Source: JBFXIE01 sp050176255
GTDB lineage: Bacteria; Pseudomonadota; Gammaproteobacteria; Burkholderiales; Burkholderiaceae_C
Assembly (NCBI RefSeq): GCF_050176255.1
Contig: NZ_JBFXIE010000004.1
Direction: 5' to 3' (one strand)
Length of the DNA stretch: 64,000 nucleotides
The translations under genes were made by a program, and so were the position numbers. This document shows, in pieces, positions 8,390-16,755 of the stretch. The first letter of the stretch is position 1. Each line of letters begins with the position of its first letter. The notes under the pieces are model-generated. The model worked only from the letters and a program-made list of their open reading frames with translations, was not told where the DNA came from and searched no databases.

Positions 8390-10786
8390 ATGCCACATCA
8401 ACAAGACACAACCTCTCCCCCTCCCACCGCTCCTACTTCCACTTCCCGCTCACCCCGCTGGTTGCGCTGGCTCTCGCGCCTGTTTGCCTGGATTGTCGGT
8501 CTTGGCGCTGCCGTGGCGCTGGCGGGCGTGATGGCCGTCGGACTGGGCCTAGCTGCTGCTTATCCCAACTTGCCTGATATCTCGGAGCTGGCGGACTATC
8601 GCCCCAAACTGCCGCTGCGCGTGTACTCCACCGAGGGCGCCTTGCTGGGAGAATTTGGCGAGGAGCGCCGCAACCTGACTCCCATCGAGGACATCCCGCC
8701 AGTGATGAAGAATGCGGTGCTGGCGATTGAGGATGCCCGCTTCTTCGAGCACGGCGGCGTGGACTACAAGGGTGTGCTGCGCGCTGCGCTGGCCAACCTG
8801 GGGCGGGTAAAGAGCCAGGGCGCGTCCACCATCACCATGCAGGTGGCACGCAACGTGTACCTCTCGTCAGAAAAAACTTTTACCCGGAAAATTTACGAAA
8901 TATTACTAACATTCAAGCTGGAGCATCTGCTGACCAAAAATCAGATTCTCGAGATTTACATGAACCAGATTTTTCTCGGAAATCGCTCCTACGGTTTTGC
9001 CGCGGCTGCAGAAACCTATTTTGGAAAACCGCTGAAATCTTTGTCGATTGCCGAAGCTGCAATGCTGGCGGGCCTGCCCAAGGCTCCGTCGGCCTACAAC
9101 CCCATCAGCAACCCCAAGCGAGCGCGCATTCGCCAGTTGCACATCATCGACCGCATGTTGGAAAACGGCTTCATCACTGCCGAGGAAGCCGCCGCCGCCA
9201 AACAGGAAGATCTCAAGCTGCGTTCATCCACGGCTGACACCCGCGTGCATGCCGAATACGTGGCCGAAATGGCCCGCCAGCTGATCTTTGCCCAGTACGG
9301 CGCCGAGGCTTACACACGCGGCCTCAATGTCTATACCACCCTCAACGCGGGCGAACAGGAAACCGCCTATACCGCCTTGCGCAAAGGCATCATGGACTAT
9401 GAGCGGCGCCAGCATTACCGTGGGCCCGAGCGCTTCGTCAATCTGCCCGATTCCCCCGCCGAGGAGGAAGAGGCCATTGATGATGCGCTGGCCAATCACC
9501 CGGACAACGGCAATGTGCTGGCTGCAGTGGTGCTGAAAGTCAGCCCCAGGCAGATCGTGGCCGCTCGTGCCGACGGCGAGCAGATCGAAATCACTGGCGA
9601 GGGGCTGAAACCGGCCCAGTCGGGCCTCAGTGACAAGGCGCCGCCCAACATCAAGCTGCGCCGCGGCGCTGTCATTCGCGTGGTTCAGACGCCCAAAAAG
9701 ACCTGGGAGATCACCCAGCTGCCCGAGGTGGAGGGCGCCTTCGTGGCCCTGGACCCGCGCACGGGCGCGATTCGCGCACTGGTGGGGGGCTTCGACTTCG
9801 ACAAAAACAAGTTCAACCACGTCACCCAGGCCTGGCGGCAGCCGGGTTCGGCATTCAAGCCTTTCATCTACTCCGCCGCCCTTGAAAAGGGCTTTACGCC
9901 AGCGACGATGATCAATGACGCCCCCCTGTTCTTCAGTGCTGGGGTGACAGGAAGCCAGCCCTGGGAGCCCAAAAACTATGACAGCAAGTACGACGGCCCC
10001 ATGACCATGCGCACCGGACTGGCGCGCTCCAAGAATGTGGTGTCGATCCGCGTGCTGCAGGCCGTGGGCCCCAAGACGGCGCAGGAGTGGCTGACCCGTT
10101 TCGGATTTGATGCCGACAAGCACCCACCCTACCTGACGATGGCGCTGGGAGCGGGCTCGGTCACGCCGATGCAGCTGGCGGTAGGCTACGCGGTGTTTGC
10201 CAATGGCGGCTACCGCGTCAACCCCTATCTGATCACCCGCGTGACCGACCACAAGGGGCGCGTCCTGTCGGACTTCCAGCCCCCGCCACTCACCAGCTAC
10301 ACGCCCGCCATAGACGCCCGCAACGCCTTCATCATGAACAGCCTGCTGCAGGAGGTGACGCGGTCGGGCACGGCGGCACGCGCGCAGGCCACGCTCAAGC
10401 GCCCGGACATCTACGGCAAGACCGGCACCACCAATGACGCGGTGGACGCGTGGTTTGGCGGCTTCCAGCCTACGCTGGCCGCAGTGACCTGGATCGGCTA
10501 TGACACGCCGCGCAACCTGGGCAGCCGAGAAACCGGCGGCGGCTTGAGCCTGCCCGTCTGGATCAGCTTCATGGAAAAAGCCCTCAAGGGCGTCCCCGTG
10601 GCCGAACCCACGGTGCCCCCCGGCGTGGTGAATGTGAACGGCGAGTGGTTCTACGAAGAATACGCCCGCAACGCGGGAGTGGCCAGCGTGGGCATCGAGA
10701 ACGCCGCCGCGGCGGCTGCGCCCGATGGAACGCCTGCGCCCGCTCCCGAGGAACGCAGCCGCATCCTCGACTTGTTTCGTAACTGA
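8390..10786 (+). CDS. mrcA: Penicillin-binding protein 1A (bifunctional transglycosylase/transpeptidase)
   Basis: Polymerises glycan strands and cross-links peptidoglycan at the inner membrane. The 798-residue protein has a proline-rich cytoplasmic tail, a membrane anchor (about residues 26-55), a GT51 transglycosylase domain (EDARFFEHGGVDYKGVLRA with the catalytic Glu, QGASTITMQVARN, about residues 80-250) and an OB-like insert. The penicillin-binding domain has the active serine in GSAFKPF (about residue 486), an SKN-type motif (SKNVVS) and KTGTT near residue 676. Its place divergent from pilM is the common arrangement in Gram-negative bacteria. Confidence 0.97.
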   Translation: MPHQQDTTSPPPTAPTSTSRSPRWLRWLSRLFAWIVGLGAAVALAGVMAVGLGLAAAYPNLPDISELADYRPKLPLRVYSTEGALLGEFGEERRNLTPIEDIPPVMKNAVLAIEDARFFEHGGVDYKGVLRAALANLGRVKSQGASTITMQVARNVYLSSEKTFTRKIYEILLTFKLEHLLTKNQILEIYMNQIFLGNRSYGFAAAAETYFGKPLKSLSIAEAAMLAGLPKAPSAYNPISNPKRARIRQLHIIDRMLENGFITAEEAAAAKQEDLKLRSSTADTRVHAEYVAEMARQLIFAQYGAEAYTRGLNVYTTLNAGEQETAYTALRKGIMDYERRQHYRGPERFVNLPDSPAEEEEAIDDALANHPDNGNVLAAVVLKVSPRQIVAARADGEQIEITGEGLKPAQSGLSDKAPPNIKLRRGAVIRVVQTPKKTWEITQLPEVEGAFVALDPRTGAIRALVGGFDFDKNKFNHVTQAWRQPGSAFKPFIYSAALEKGFTPATMINDAPLFFSAGVTGSQPWEPKNYDSKYDGPMTMRTGLARSKNVVSIRVLQAVGPKTAQEWLTRFGFDADKHPPYLTMALGAGSVTPMQLAVGYAVFANGGYRVNPYLITRVTDHKGRVLSDFQPPPLTSYTPAIDARNAFIMNSLLQEVTRSGTAARAQATLKRPDIYGKTGTTNDAVDAWFGGFQPTLAAVTWIGYDTPRNLGSRETGGGLSLPVWISFMEKALKGVPVAEPTVPPGVVNVNGEWFYEEYARNAGVASVGIENAAAAAAPDGTPAPAPEERSRILDLFRN

Positions 10787-10837
10787 CGCAGCCGCTTACC
10801 GCGCGCGCGGCCAGAGGCCAGAGGCCAGCACGCGGCG

Positions 10838-11167
10838 TCAGGGCGCGAAACGCAGCGCCAGCCCCGCCTGCACACTGGCGTTATGGCTCAGCGCAGCAAA
10901 GAATTCGCCCGCGCCCTTGGTGTCCATCCAGTGCTGGCCGTCAAAGCGGTAGTGGTAGCCGCCAGACTGCGCGGCCATCCAGACCTCGTGCAACGGTCTT
11001 TGCAGGTTGATGACGATCTGGCTGCGATTGCTGAAGGTGATGGTGACCATGCCGCCCGTGCGCTGGCTGTCCAAGTCGGCCTCTGTCTCTTCATTGATGC
11101 GATCGCAAGCCTGCTCCACCGCCAACAAAAGCTGCTCGGCACGATCCATATATTCAAGGTCGGTCAT
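10838..11167 (-). CDS. cyaY: Frataxin-like iron donor CyaY
   Basis: A 109-residue frataxin that binds iron and modulates Fe-S cluster assembly in the cytoplasm. It has the acidic first helix (DRAEQLLLAVEQACDRINEETEADLDSQ), the beta strands with VTITFSNRSQIVINLQ, and HEVWMAAQSGGYHY typical of CyaY. The ATG at 11167 (MTDLEYMDRAE) gives the family length. An upstream start would add 11 atypical residues. It is divergent from lptM-lysA with only 15 bp between the start codons. Confidence 0.95.
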   Translation of the reverse strand: MTDLEYMDRAEQLLLAVEQACDRINEETEADLDSQRTGGMVTITFSNRSQIVINLQRPLHEVWMAAQSGGYHYRFDGQHWMDTKGAGEFFAALSHNASVQAGLALRFAP

Positions 11168-11182
11168 TACTACAATTTGCGT

Positions 11183-11398
11183 ATGTTGAAATCCCGCCAA
11201 ATTCTAGTCAGCACGATTGCCCTTGCTGCAAGCGCGGCAGTCCTGGGCTGCGGCCAGCGTGGCCCGCTGTTCCTGCCGACCGACCCAGCAGCGGCGCAAC
11301 GCGCCACGCTGCCCGAGACGCTCAACCCCACCACCTCGCCGCGCGCCAACCCACCCGCCGCACCTTCCTCCGCCCCCGCATCCCCCTCCCGTCCATGA
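11183..11398 (+). CDS. lptM: LPS translocon maturation lipoprotein LptM (YifL family)
   Basis: A tiny lipoprotein (71 residues) with a signal peptide ending in the lipobox VLGC (Cys about residue 23). The diagnostic CGQRGPLFLP follows, then a proline/alanine-rich low-complexity tail. Family members associate with the LptD/LptE translocon and help disulfide maturation of LptD. The stop overlaps the lysA start as ATGA. The cyaY-lptM-lysA order matches the cyaY/yifL/dapF neighbourhood of other proteobacteria in spirit and supports the call. Confidence 0.88.
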   Translation: MLKSRQILVSTIALAASAAVLGCGQRGPLFLPTDPAAAQRATLPETLNPTTSPRANPPAAPSSAPASPSRP

Positions 11399-12693
11399 CC
11401 TCTCCCACTCTGCCCGGCCATCCGCACGTCCATTACCGCAACCAGACTCTCTATATCGAAGACCAGCAGCTGTCCGACCTGGCGCGTGAACACGGCACGC
11501 CCTTGTATGTCTACTCGCAGGCGGCAATGCTGCAGGCCCTGCAGGCCTACCAGCGCGGTTTTGCGGGGCGCAAGGTGCAGATCTGCTACGCCATGAAGGC
11601 CAACTCTTCGCTGGGTGTGCTTCAATTTTTTGCACAGCACGGCTGTGGGTTCGACATCGTTTCTGGCGGCGAGCTACAGCGCGTGGTTGCAGCGGGTGGC
11701 GACCCGAGCAAGGTCATCTTCTCGGGCGTCGGCAAGACCCGCGCCGAGATGCGCCAGGCGCTGGAGGCCGGCATTGGCTGCTTCAACGTCGAAAGCGAGC
11801 CCGAACTGGAAGTGCTGAGCGAAGTCGCCCAGTCCATGGGGCTGCGTGCGCCGGTCAGCATCCGCGTCAACCCCAACGTGGACGCCAAGACCCACCCCTA
11901 CATCTCCACCGGCCTCAAGGGCAACAAGTTCGGCATCGCCCACGAGCGCACGGTGGCCACCTACCAGCGCGCGGCGCAACTGCCCGGCCTGCGCGTGGTG
12001 GGCATCGATTGCCACATTGGCTCGCAGATCACCGACGAAACGCCCTACCTGGACGCGATGGATCGCATGCTGGATCTGGTGCAGGCCATCGAGGCCGCGG
12101 GCATCGCCATCCACCACATCGACTTTGGCGGCGGGCTGGGCATCGACTACAACGGCGACACCCCCCCGGAAGCCGATGCCCTGTGGGCCAAGCTGCTGGC
12201 GCGGCTGGACGCGCGCGGCTACGGCGACCGCCAGCTCATGATCGAGCCAGGCCGCTCGCTGGTGGGCAACGCCGGCGTGTGCCTGACCGAGGTGCTGTAC
12301 GTCAAGCCGGGCGAGCAGAAAAACTTCTGCATCGTCGATGCAGCCATGAACGACCTGCCCCGCCCCGCGATGTATCAGGCCTATCACGCCATCGTGCCGC
12401 TGCAAGAGCCCGCCGCCGACCGGGTGCCGCAGGTTTATGACGTGGTTGGACCGATCTGCGAAAGCGGTGACTGGCTGGGCCGCGACCGCAGTCTGGCCGT
12501 GGCTGCCGGTGACCTGCTGGCCGTGCTGTCAGCTGGCGCGTACTGCAGCTCCATGGGCAGCACTTACAACACCCGCCCGCGCCCGGCCGAGTTGCTGATA
12601 GACGGCACTGCAACCCACCTGATTCGCGCCCGTGAAAGCGTCAGCGACATCTTTCGCAGCGAAAGACTCGTCCCGCTGCCCAAAAAAGGTTGA
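11395..12693 (+). CDS. lysA: Diaminopimelate decarboxylase
   Basis: Catalyses the last step of lysine biosynthesis (meso-DAP to L-lysine) using pyridoxal phosphate. The 432-residue alanine-racemase-fold enzyme has the PLP lysine in CYAMKANS (about residue 67), HIGSQI, the glycine-rich phosphate loop DFGGGLGIDY, EPGRSLVGNAG, and the substrate-binding CESGDWLG. Length and motifs are normal. It is co-transcribed with lptM. Confidence 0.97.
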   Translation: MTSPTLPGHPHVHYRNQTLYIEDQQLSDLAREHGTPLYVYSQAAMLQALQAYQRGFAGRKVQICYAMKANSSLGVLQFFAQHGCGFDIVSGGELQRVVAAGGDPSKVIFSGVGKTRAEMRQALEAGIGCFNVESEPELEVLSEVAQSMGLRAPVSIRVNPNVDAKTHPYISTGLKGNKFGIAHERTVATYQRAAQLPGLRVVGIDCHIGSQITDETPYLDAMDRMLDLVQAIEAAGIAIHHIDFGGGLGIDYNGDTPPEADALWAKLLARLDARGYGDRQLMIEPGRSLVGNAGVCLTEVLYVKPGEQKNFCIVDAAMNDLPRPAMYQAYHAIVPLQEPAADRVPQVYDVVGPICESGDWLGRDRSLAVAAGDLLAVLSAGAYCSSMGSTYNTRPRPAELLIDGTATHLIRARESVSDIFRSERLVPLPKKG

Positions 12694-12759
12694 TGGTCAT
12701 CAAGCGATAACCATCGCGGGCGAGACTACCATCCCTATTTTCACAACGGGGTCATCTGC

Positions 12760-13596
12760 ATGCCGCACCAGCCAACAGAACTGTATCGAGATAAAAACCA
12801 CGCCTGCCTGATGTTCTCGGACCTGATCGAAGAAGACGGTCAGGCCGTGCAAGCCAACCAGTTCCTGATTGTGGATGACGACACCGGCGCCATCATCGAC
12901 CCCGGTGGCAATCTGGCGTTCAATGAGCTGTTCATGGGCATGTCCAAGCACTTCACGCCGCAAAAGCTGTCGTACCTGATCGCCTCGCACGCCGACCCGG
13001 ACATCATCGCCTCGCTGGATCGCTGGCTGACCAGCACCAAGGCCACGCTGGTCATCTCGCGCATCTGGGAGCGTTTTGCTCCGCACTTCACGAAGCTGGG
13101 CAAGACAGAAAACCGCGTCATCGGCGTGCCTGACGCCGGCGGCCACCTGCCGCTGGGCCGCCACGAGCTGGTGCTGCTGCCGGCCCACTTCATGCACTCC
13201 GAGGGCAACTTCCACTTCTACGACCCGGTCAGCCGCATTCTTTTCACGGGCGACCTGGGCGTGTCGATGACTTCGGGCGCCGAAGCCCGCGTGCCGGTGA
13301 CCGACCTGGCTCCCCACATTGCGCGCATGGAGGGCTTTCACCGCCGCTACATGGTGTCCAACAAGATTTTGCGGCTGTGGACGCGCATGGTGCGCCAGTT
13401 GGACGTGGCCATGATCGTGCCGCAGCACGGCGCTCCCATCATGGGCAAGCAGGCCATCAACGACTTCTACAACTGGCTTGACGGGCTGATGTGCGGCATC
13501 GACCTGTTCGACGACCGCGCCTACCAAATCCCCACGACGCAGATCGACCCCATCACGCGCCAAGTACGCCCGCAGCTGCAGGCCGTGGGCGCCTGA
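12760..13596 (+). CDS. Metallo-beta-lactamase-fold di-iron (FprA-like) protein
   Basis: A 278-residue stand-alone domain related to the oxygen-binding di-iron domain of flavodiiron proteins, but with no flavodoxin or rubredoxin module. Metal ligands visible are SHADPD (about residue 77, in place of the HxExD of classical flavodiiron enzymes), HFMHSEGN, GDLG and PQHGAP. It may handle O2 or NO, or act as a hydrolase. The HADPD form suggests altered metal use, so the function is not certain. It stands alone 66 bp after lysA and faces msrQ. Confidence 0.75.
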   Translation: MPHQPTELYRDKNHACLMFSDLIEEDGQAVQANQFLIVDDDTGAIIDPGGNLAFNELFMGMSKHFTPQKLSYLIASHADPDIIASLDRWLTSTKATLVISRIWERFAPHFTKLGKTENRVIGVPDAGGHLPLGRHELVLLPAHFMHSEGNFHFYDPVSRILFTGDLGVSMTSGAEARVPVTDLAPHIARMEGFHRRYMVSNKILRLWTRMVRQLDVAMIVPQHGAPIMGKQAINDFYNWLDGLMCGIDLFDDRAYQIPTTQIDPITRQVRPQLQAVGA

Positions 13597-13626
13597 TGAC
13601 CTGATTGACTCCTCGCCAACCACAGC

Positions 13627-13680
13627 CAAATCAGCCTCTAGCGCTTATGTATCAAGCGCTAACAGCTACAAATAGCATAG
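13627..13680. repeat. Dispersed Comamonadaceae-type intergenic repeat, copy 2
   Basis: The core CCTCTAGCGCTTATGTATCAAGCGCTAACAGCT contains a near-perfect inverted repeat around AGCGCTT. It fills the spacer between two convergent genes (the di-iron protein and msrQ), where it could also act as a weak bidirectional hairpin. Confidence 0.7.
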
Positions 13681-13683
13681 CAA

Positions 13684-14349
13684 TCAGGCGGTTGCGCCGC
13701 GGCCGCGCCGCAGCCATAGCCGTGACAGCAGCAGCGTGACCAGCACGCCGGCATACACAGCCACTTCGGCAAAATCGTTCTTGCCGGCGCGCATCCAGAA
13801 AAAATGCAACACCGCCAGCCCTGCAATGAGGTACACGCTGCGGTGCAGGCGCTGCCAGCGGCGCGCGCCCAGCCAGCGAATGGCGCGATTGAAAGATGTG
13901 GCCGCCAACACCAGCAGCAAGGCGAAGCCGCCCATGCCCACCAGGATGAAGGGCCGCTTGGCCACGTCGCGCGCTATCTCGCCAGCATCCAGCCCCATGT
14001 CGAACCAGGCATAGCACAGCAAATGCAGCGCGGCGTAGGCGAAGGTCCACAGGCCCAGCATGCGCCGAAAGCGCGCCAGCGCGGGCAGCGCCAGCGTCAG
14101 GCGCAAAGGGGTGATGGCCAGGGTCAGGCACAGCATGCGCAGTGTCCAGTCACCCGTGGAGCGGATCAGCGCCTCGGCCGGATTCGCGCCCAGCCGATCA
14201 AGGGCCGCGCCAGCCACCAGCCAGACCAGCGGCAGCAGGCACAACAGCCACAGCAGCGGCTTGGCCGCGGGGTGCAGCAGCAGCCGGCCGGCTGCTGCGC
14301 GCGGGCCGGTGGCGACGGCGCCGCGGCCGGCAAGGCGTGCGTGTTCCAT
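13684..14349 (-). CDS. msrQ: MsrPQ system heme-binding membrane subunit MsrQ
   Basis: A membrane b-type cytochrome (221 residues) of the ferric-reductase-like family. It passes electrons from the quinone pool or flavin reductase to periplasmic MsrP. About six hydrophobic helices are visible (PLLWLLCLLPLVWLVAG, FAYAALHLLCYAW, FILVGMGGFALLLVLAATS, SVYLIAGLAVLHFFWM, and others), with heme-ligand histidines in YAALHLL and LHRSVY. RRMLGL and GARRWQRLHR are family signatures. It starts with ATG at 14349 and lies 10 bp after msrP, forming an operon. Confidence 0.94.
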   Translation of the reverse strand: MEHARLAGRGAVATGPRAAAGRLLLHPAAKPLLWLLCLLPLVWLVAGAALDRLGANPAEALIRSTGDWTLRMLCLTLAITPLRLTLALPALARFRRMLGLWTFAYAALHLLCYAWFDMGLDAGEIARDVAKRPFILVGMGGFALLLVLAATSFNRAIRWLGARRWQRLHRSVYLIAGLAVLHFFWMRAGKNDFAEVAVYAGVLVTLLLSRLWLRRGRGATA

Positions 14350-14359
14350 CAAGACAGGC

Positions 14360-15358
<999 letters not shown>

Positions 15359-15444
15359 GGCAGGACTCCTGGGACTGTGACAGCCCGAGTCTGCGCCAAG
15401 CCCTGCATCCGCGTGCGGCGCAGGGATTCATGCGGCGATGCGAT

Positions 15445-15497
15445 TCACTATTAAAAATATAGCTTCAAGCGCCTTCATCACAACGGTTAGAGCCCGA
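15445..15497. repeat. Degenerate copy of the dispersed intergenic repeat (copy 3)
   Basis: ATAGCTTCAAGCGCC followed by GGTTAGAGCCCG matches the reverse orientation of the 50-bp repeat only loosely (ATAGCTgctAGCGCTT...AAGCGCTAGAGGC). It sits in the 196-bp spacer upstream of msrP. It is the least certain of the four copies. Confidence 0.35.
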
Positions 15498-15554
15498 AAA
15501 CACCTCAACCGCCTGAATGCTGCGGATACCCGCGTGCACCAGCCCGAAATGGCT

Positions 15555-16004
15555 CTACAGACCGCCGGTACGCTTGATCTTGGGGTCGGAGTAGGTCAGC
15601 GACTGCTTGTCTTGCGCCTGCTGGGCCTGCTGGGCCAGGCGCTCGGGAAGCGTGGCCTTGTTGATTTCCTGCGCCAGATCCACGGCCTCGGCGCGTGCGC
15701 GCCACAACGTCTGGAGAAACTCCAGAAGCTGCTTGGAAATAGGCTCCTTGGGCGGCTCCTCGGGTTCCTTGGGGGCGTCTTTCTTGGCTTCGGACACCGT
15801 CCAGTCGCGGTTGGCCTCGTCGGGTACAGAAGGCTCGGTGGGCTCGCGCAACGTGGTGCCCTCGCCAAGGCGGTCTGTGGACTCGACAGGATTGGCCGCG
15901 TGCACCGGCCGCACTGGCACCGGGCCCGAAGCACCCGTGGAATACAAATCCGCACCCTGGCTACGCCACTGGGTGGGCGATCGGTCAACAGGTGGTATTT
16001 GCAT
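15555..16004 (-). CDS. Hypothetical protein (proline/glutamate-rich linker plus helical C-terminus)
   Basis: I do not recognise a characterised family. The 149-residue product has no signal peptide or membrane segment. Residues 1-60 look disordered. Residues 70-90 are a Lys/Glu/Pro-rich linker (KKDAPKEPEEPPKEPISK). The last 60 residues form amphipathic helices rich in Gln/Ala (ERLAQQAQQAQDKQ). Codon use resembles its neighbours and the ATG start is clear. It stands alone between msrP and the cyanophycin island. Confidence 0.6.
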   Translation of the reverse strand: MQIPPVDRSPTQWRSQGADLYSTGASGPVPVRPVHAANPVESTDRLGEGTTLREPTEPSVPDEANRDWTVSEAKKDAPKEPEEPPKEPISKQLLEFLQTLWRARAEAVDLAQEINKATLPERLAQQAQQAQDKQSLTYSDPKIKRTGGL

Positions 16005-16233
16005 GGCGTGGATCCCCTCATGGTTAACGACGGGTGATAGCTACGAGTACCACGTCGTCGTACTTCTTAAACGGCAACTTGACGGGGAAATTAAGGCCTT
16101 TTCGCGCAATCGGGCACAACCGGGGGTTTTTACCTGGTCGTAATGCATCCGCACTGCCACGGCGGCAGCACTTTGGCAGACCTGTTTGACTGGGCCGAAT
16201 CAGGCGCTGGACGCATGAACCATGCGCAAGGCG

Positions 16234-16740
16234 CTATAAAAAACGCTCGAGCAGCTTGCGCGAGCCGCGATCCAGCGCCGTGACATCGGGTAAAGAGAAT
16301 TGCAGGCCGTCGCTGGCGGCGATCAGCAGCTTGGTGCGACCAGACAGGCGGCGGATGTCCTCCTCGGCCTTGAGCACCAGCTGCGTGGCGCCGCGGTCGG
16401 TGTCCACGTCCCAGGTGCTGGGCGTGGAAAAGCTGGAGACTGAGCGGATACGCGTGATGGTGGGCACAAACTCGCGCGCCGCCAGTTCTTCGTCGATCAG
16501 CGCGTGCACGGCGGGCGGCAATTGATCTACGCGCTGCACCCAGGCCAGCTCATGGCCGTCCGGGCCCACCAGCGACAGGCCTTCACCCGGCGCCGCAATG
16601 GGAAAGGCGCGCACGGGCGTCACGCCGACATGCTCGCTGCCGTCGGCCAGTTGCAGCACCAGGCGGCCGTGGGGGTTGCGGTGCAGCTTCAGGCCCTCGC
16701 TTGCTGCTGAATGCGGGGCCGTTGCGGTGTTGGTGTTCAT
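16234..16740 (-). CDS. DUF1854 protein, cyanophycin-associated
   Basis: A 168-residue cytoplasmic protein of the DUF1854 family, which is repeatedly found next to cyanophycin synthetases. The core is GRLVLQLADGSEHVGVTPVRAFP, then HALIDEELAAREFVP, ITRIRSVSS and TWDVDTDRGATQLVLKAEEDIRRL. ATG at 16740 is preceded by AGAGGA at good spacing. It is 15 bp after the ABC transporter and so in the same operon. Biochemical role unknown. Its conserved pairing suggests it works with the ABC protein in making, exporting or mobilising cyanophycin or its dipeptides. Confidence 0.85.
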   Translation of the reverse strand: MNTNTATAPHSAASEGLKLHRNPHGRLVLQLADGSEHVGVTPVRAFPIAAPGEGLSLVGPDGHELAWVQRVDQLPPAVHALIDEELAAREFVPTITRIRSVSSFSTPSTWDVDTDRGATQLVLKAEEDIRRLSGRTKLLIAASDGLQFSLPDVTALDRGSRKLLERFL

Positions 16741-16755
16741 CGCCAAATCCTCTGG

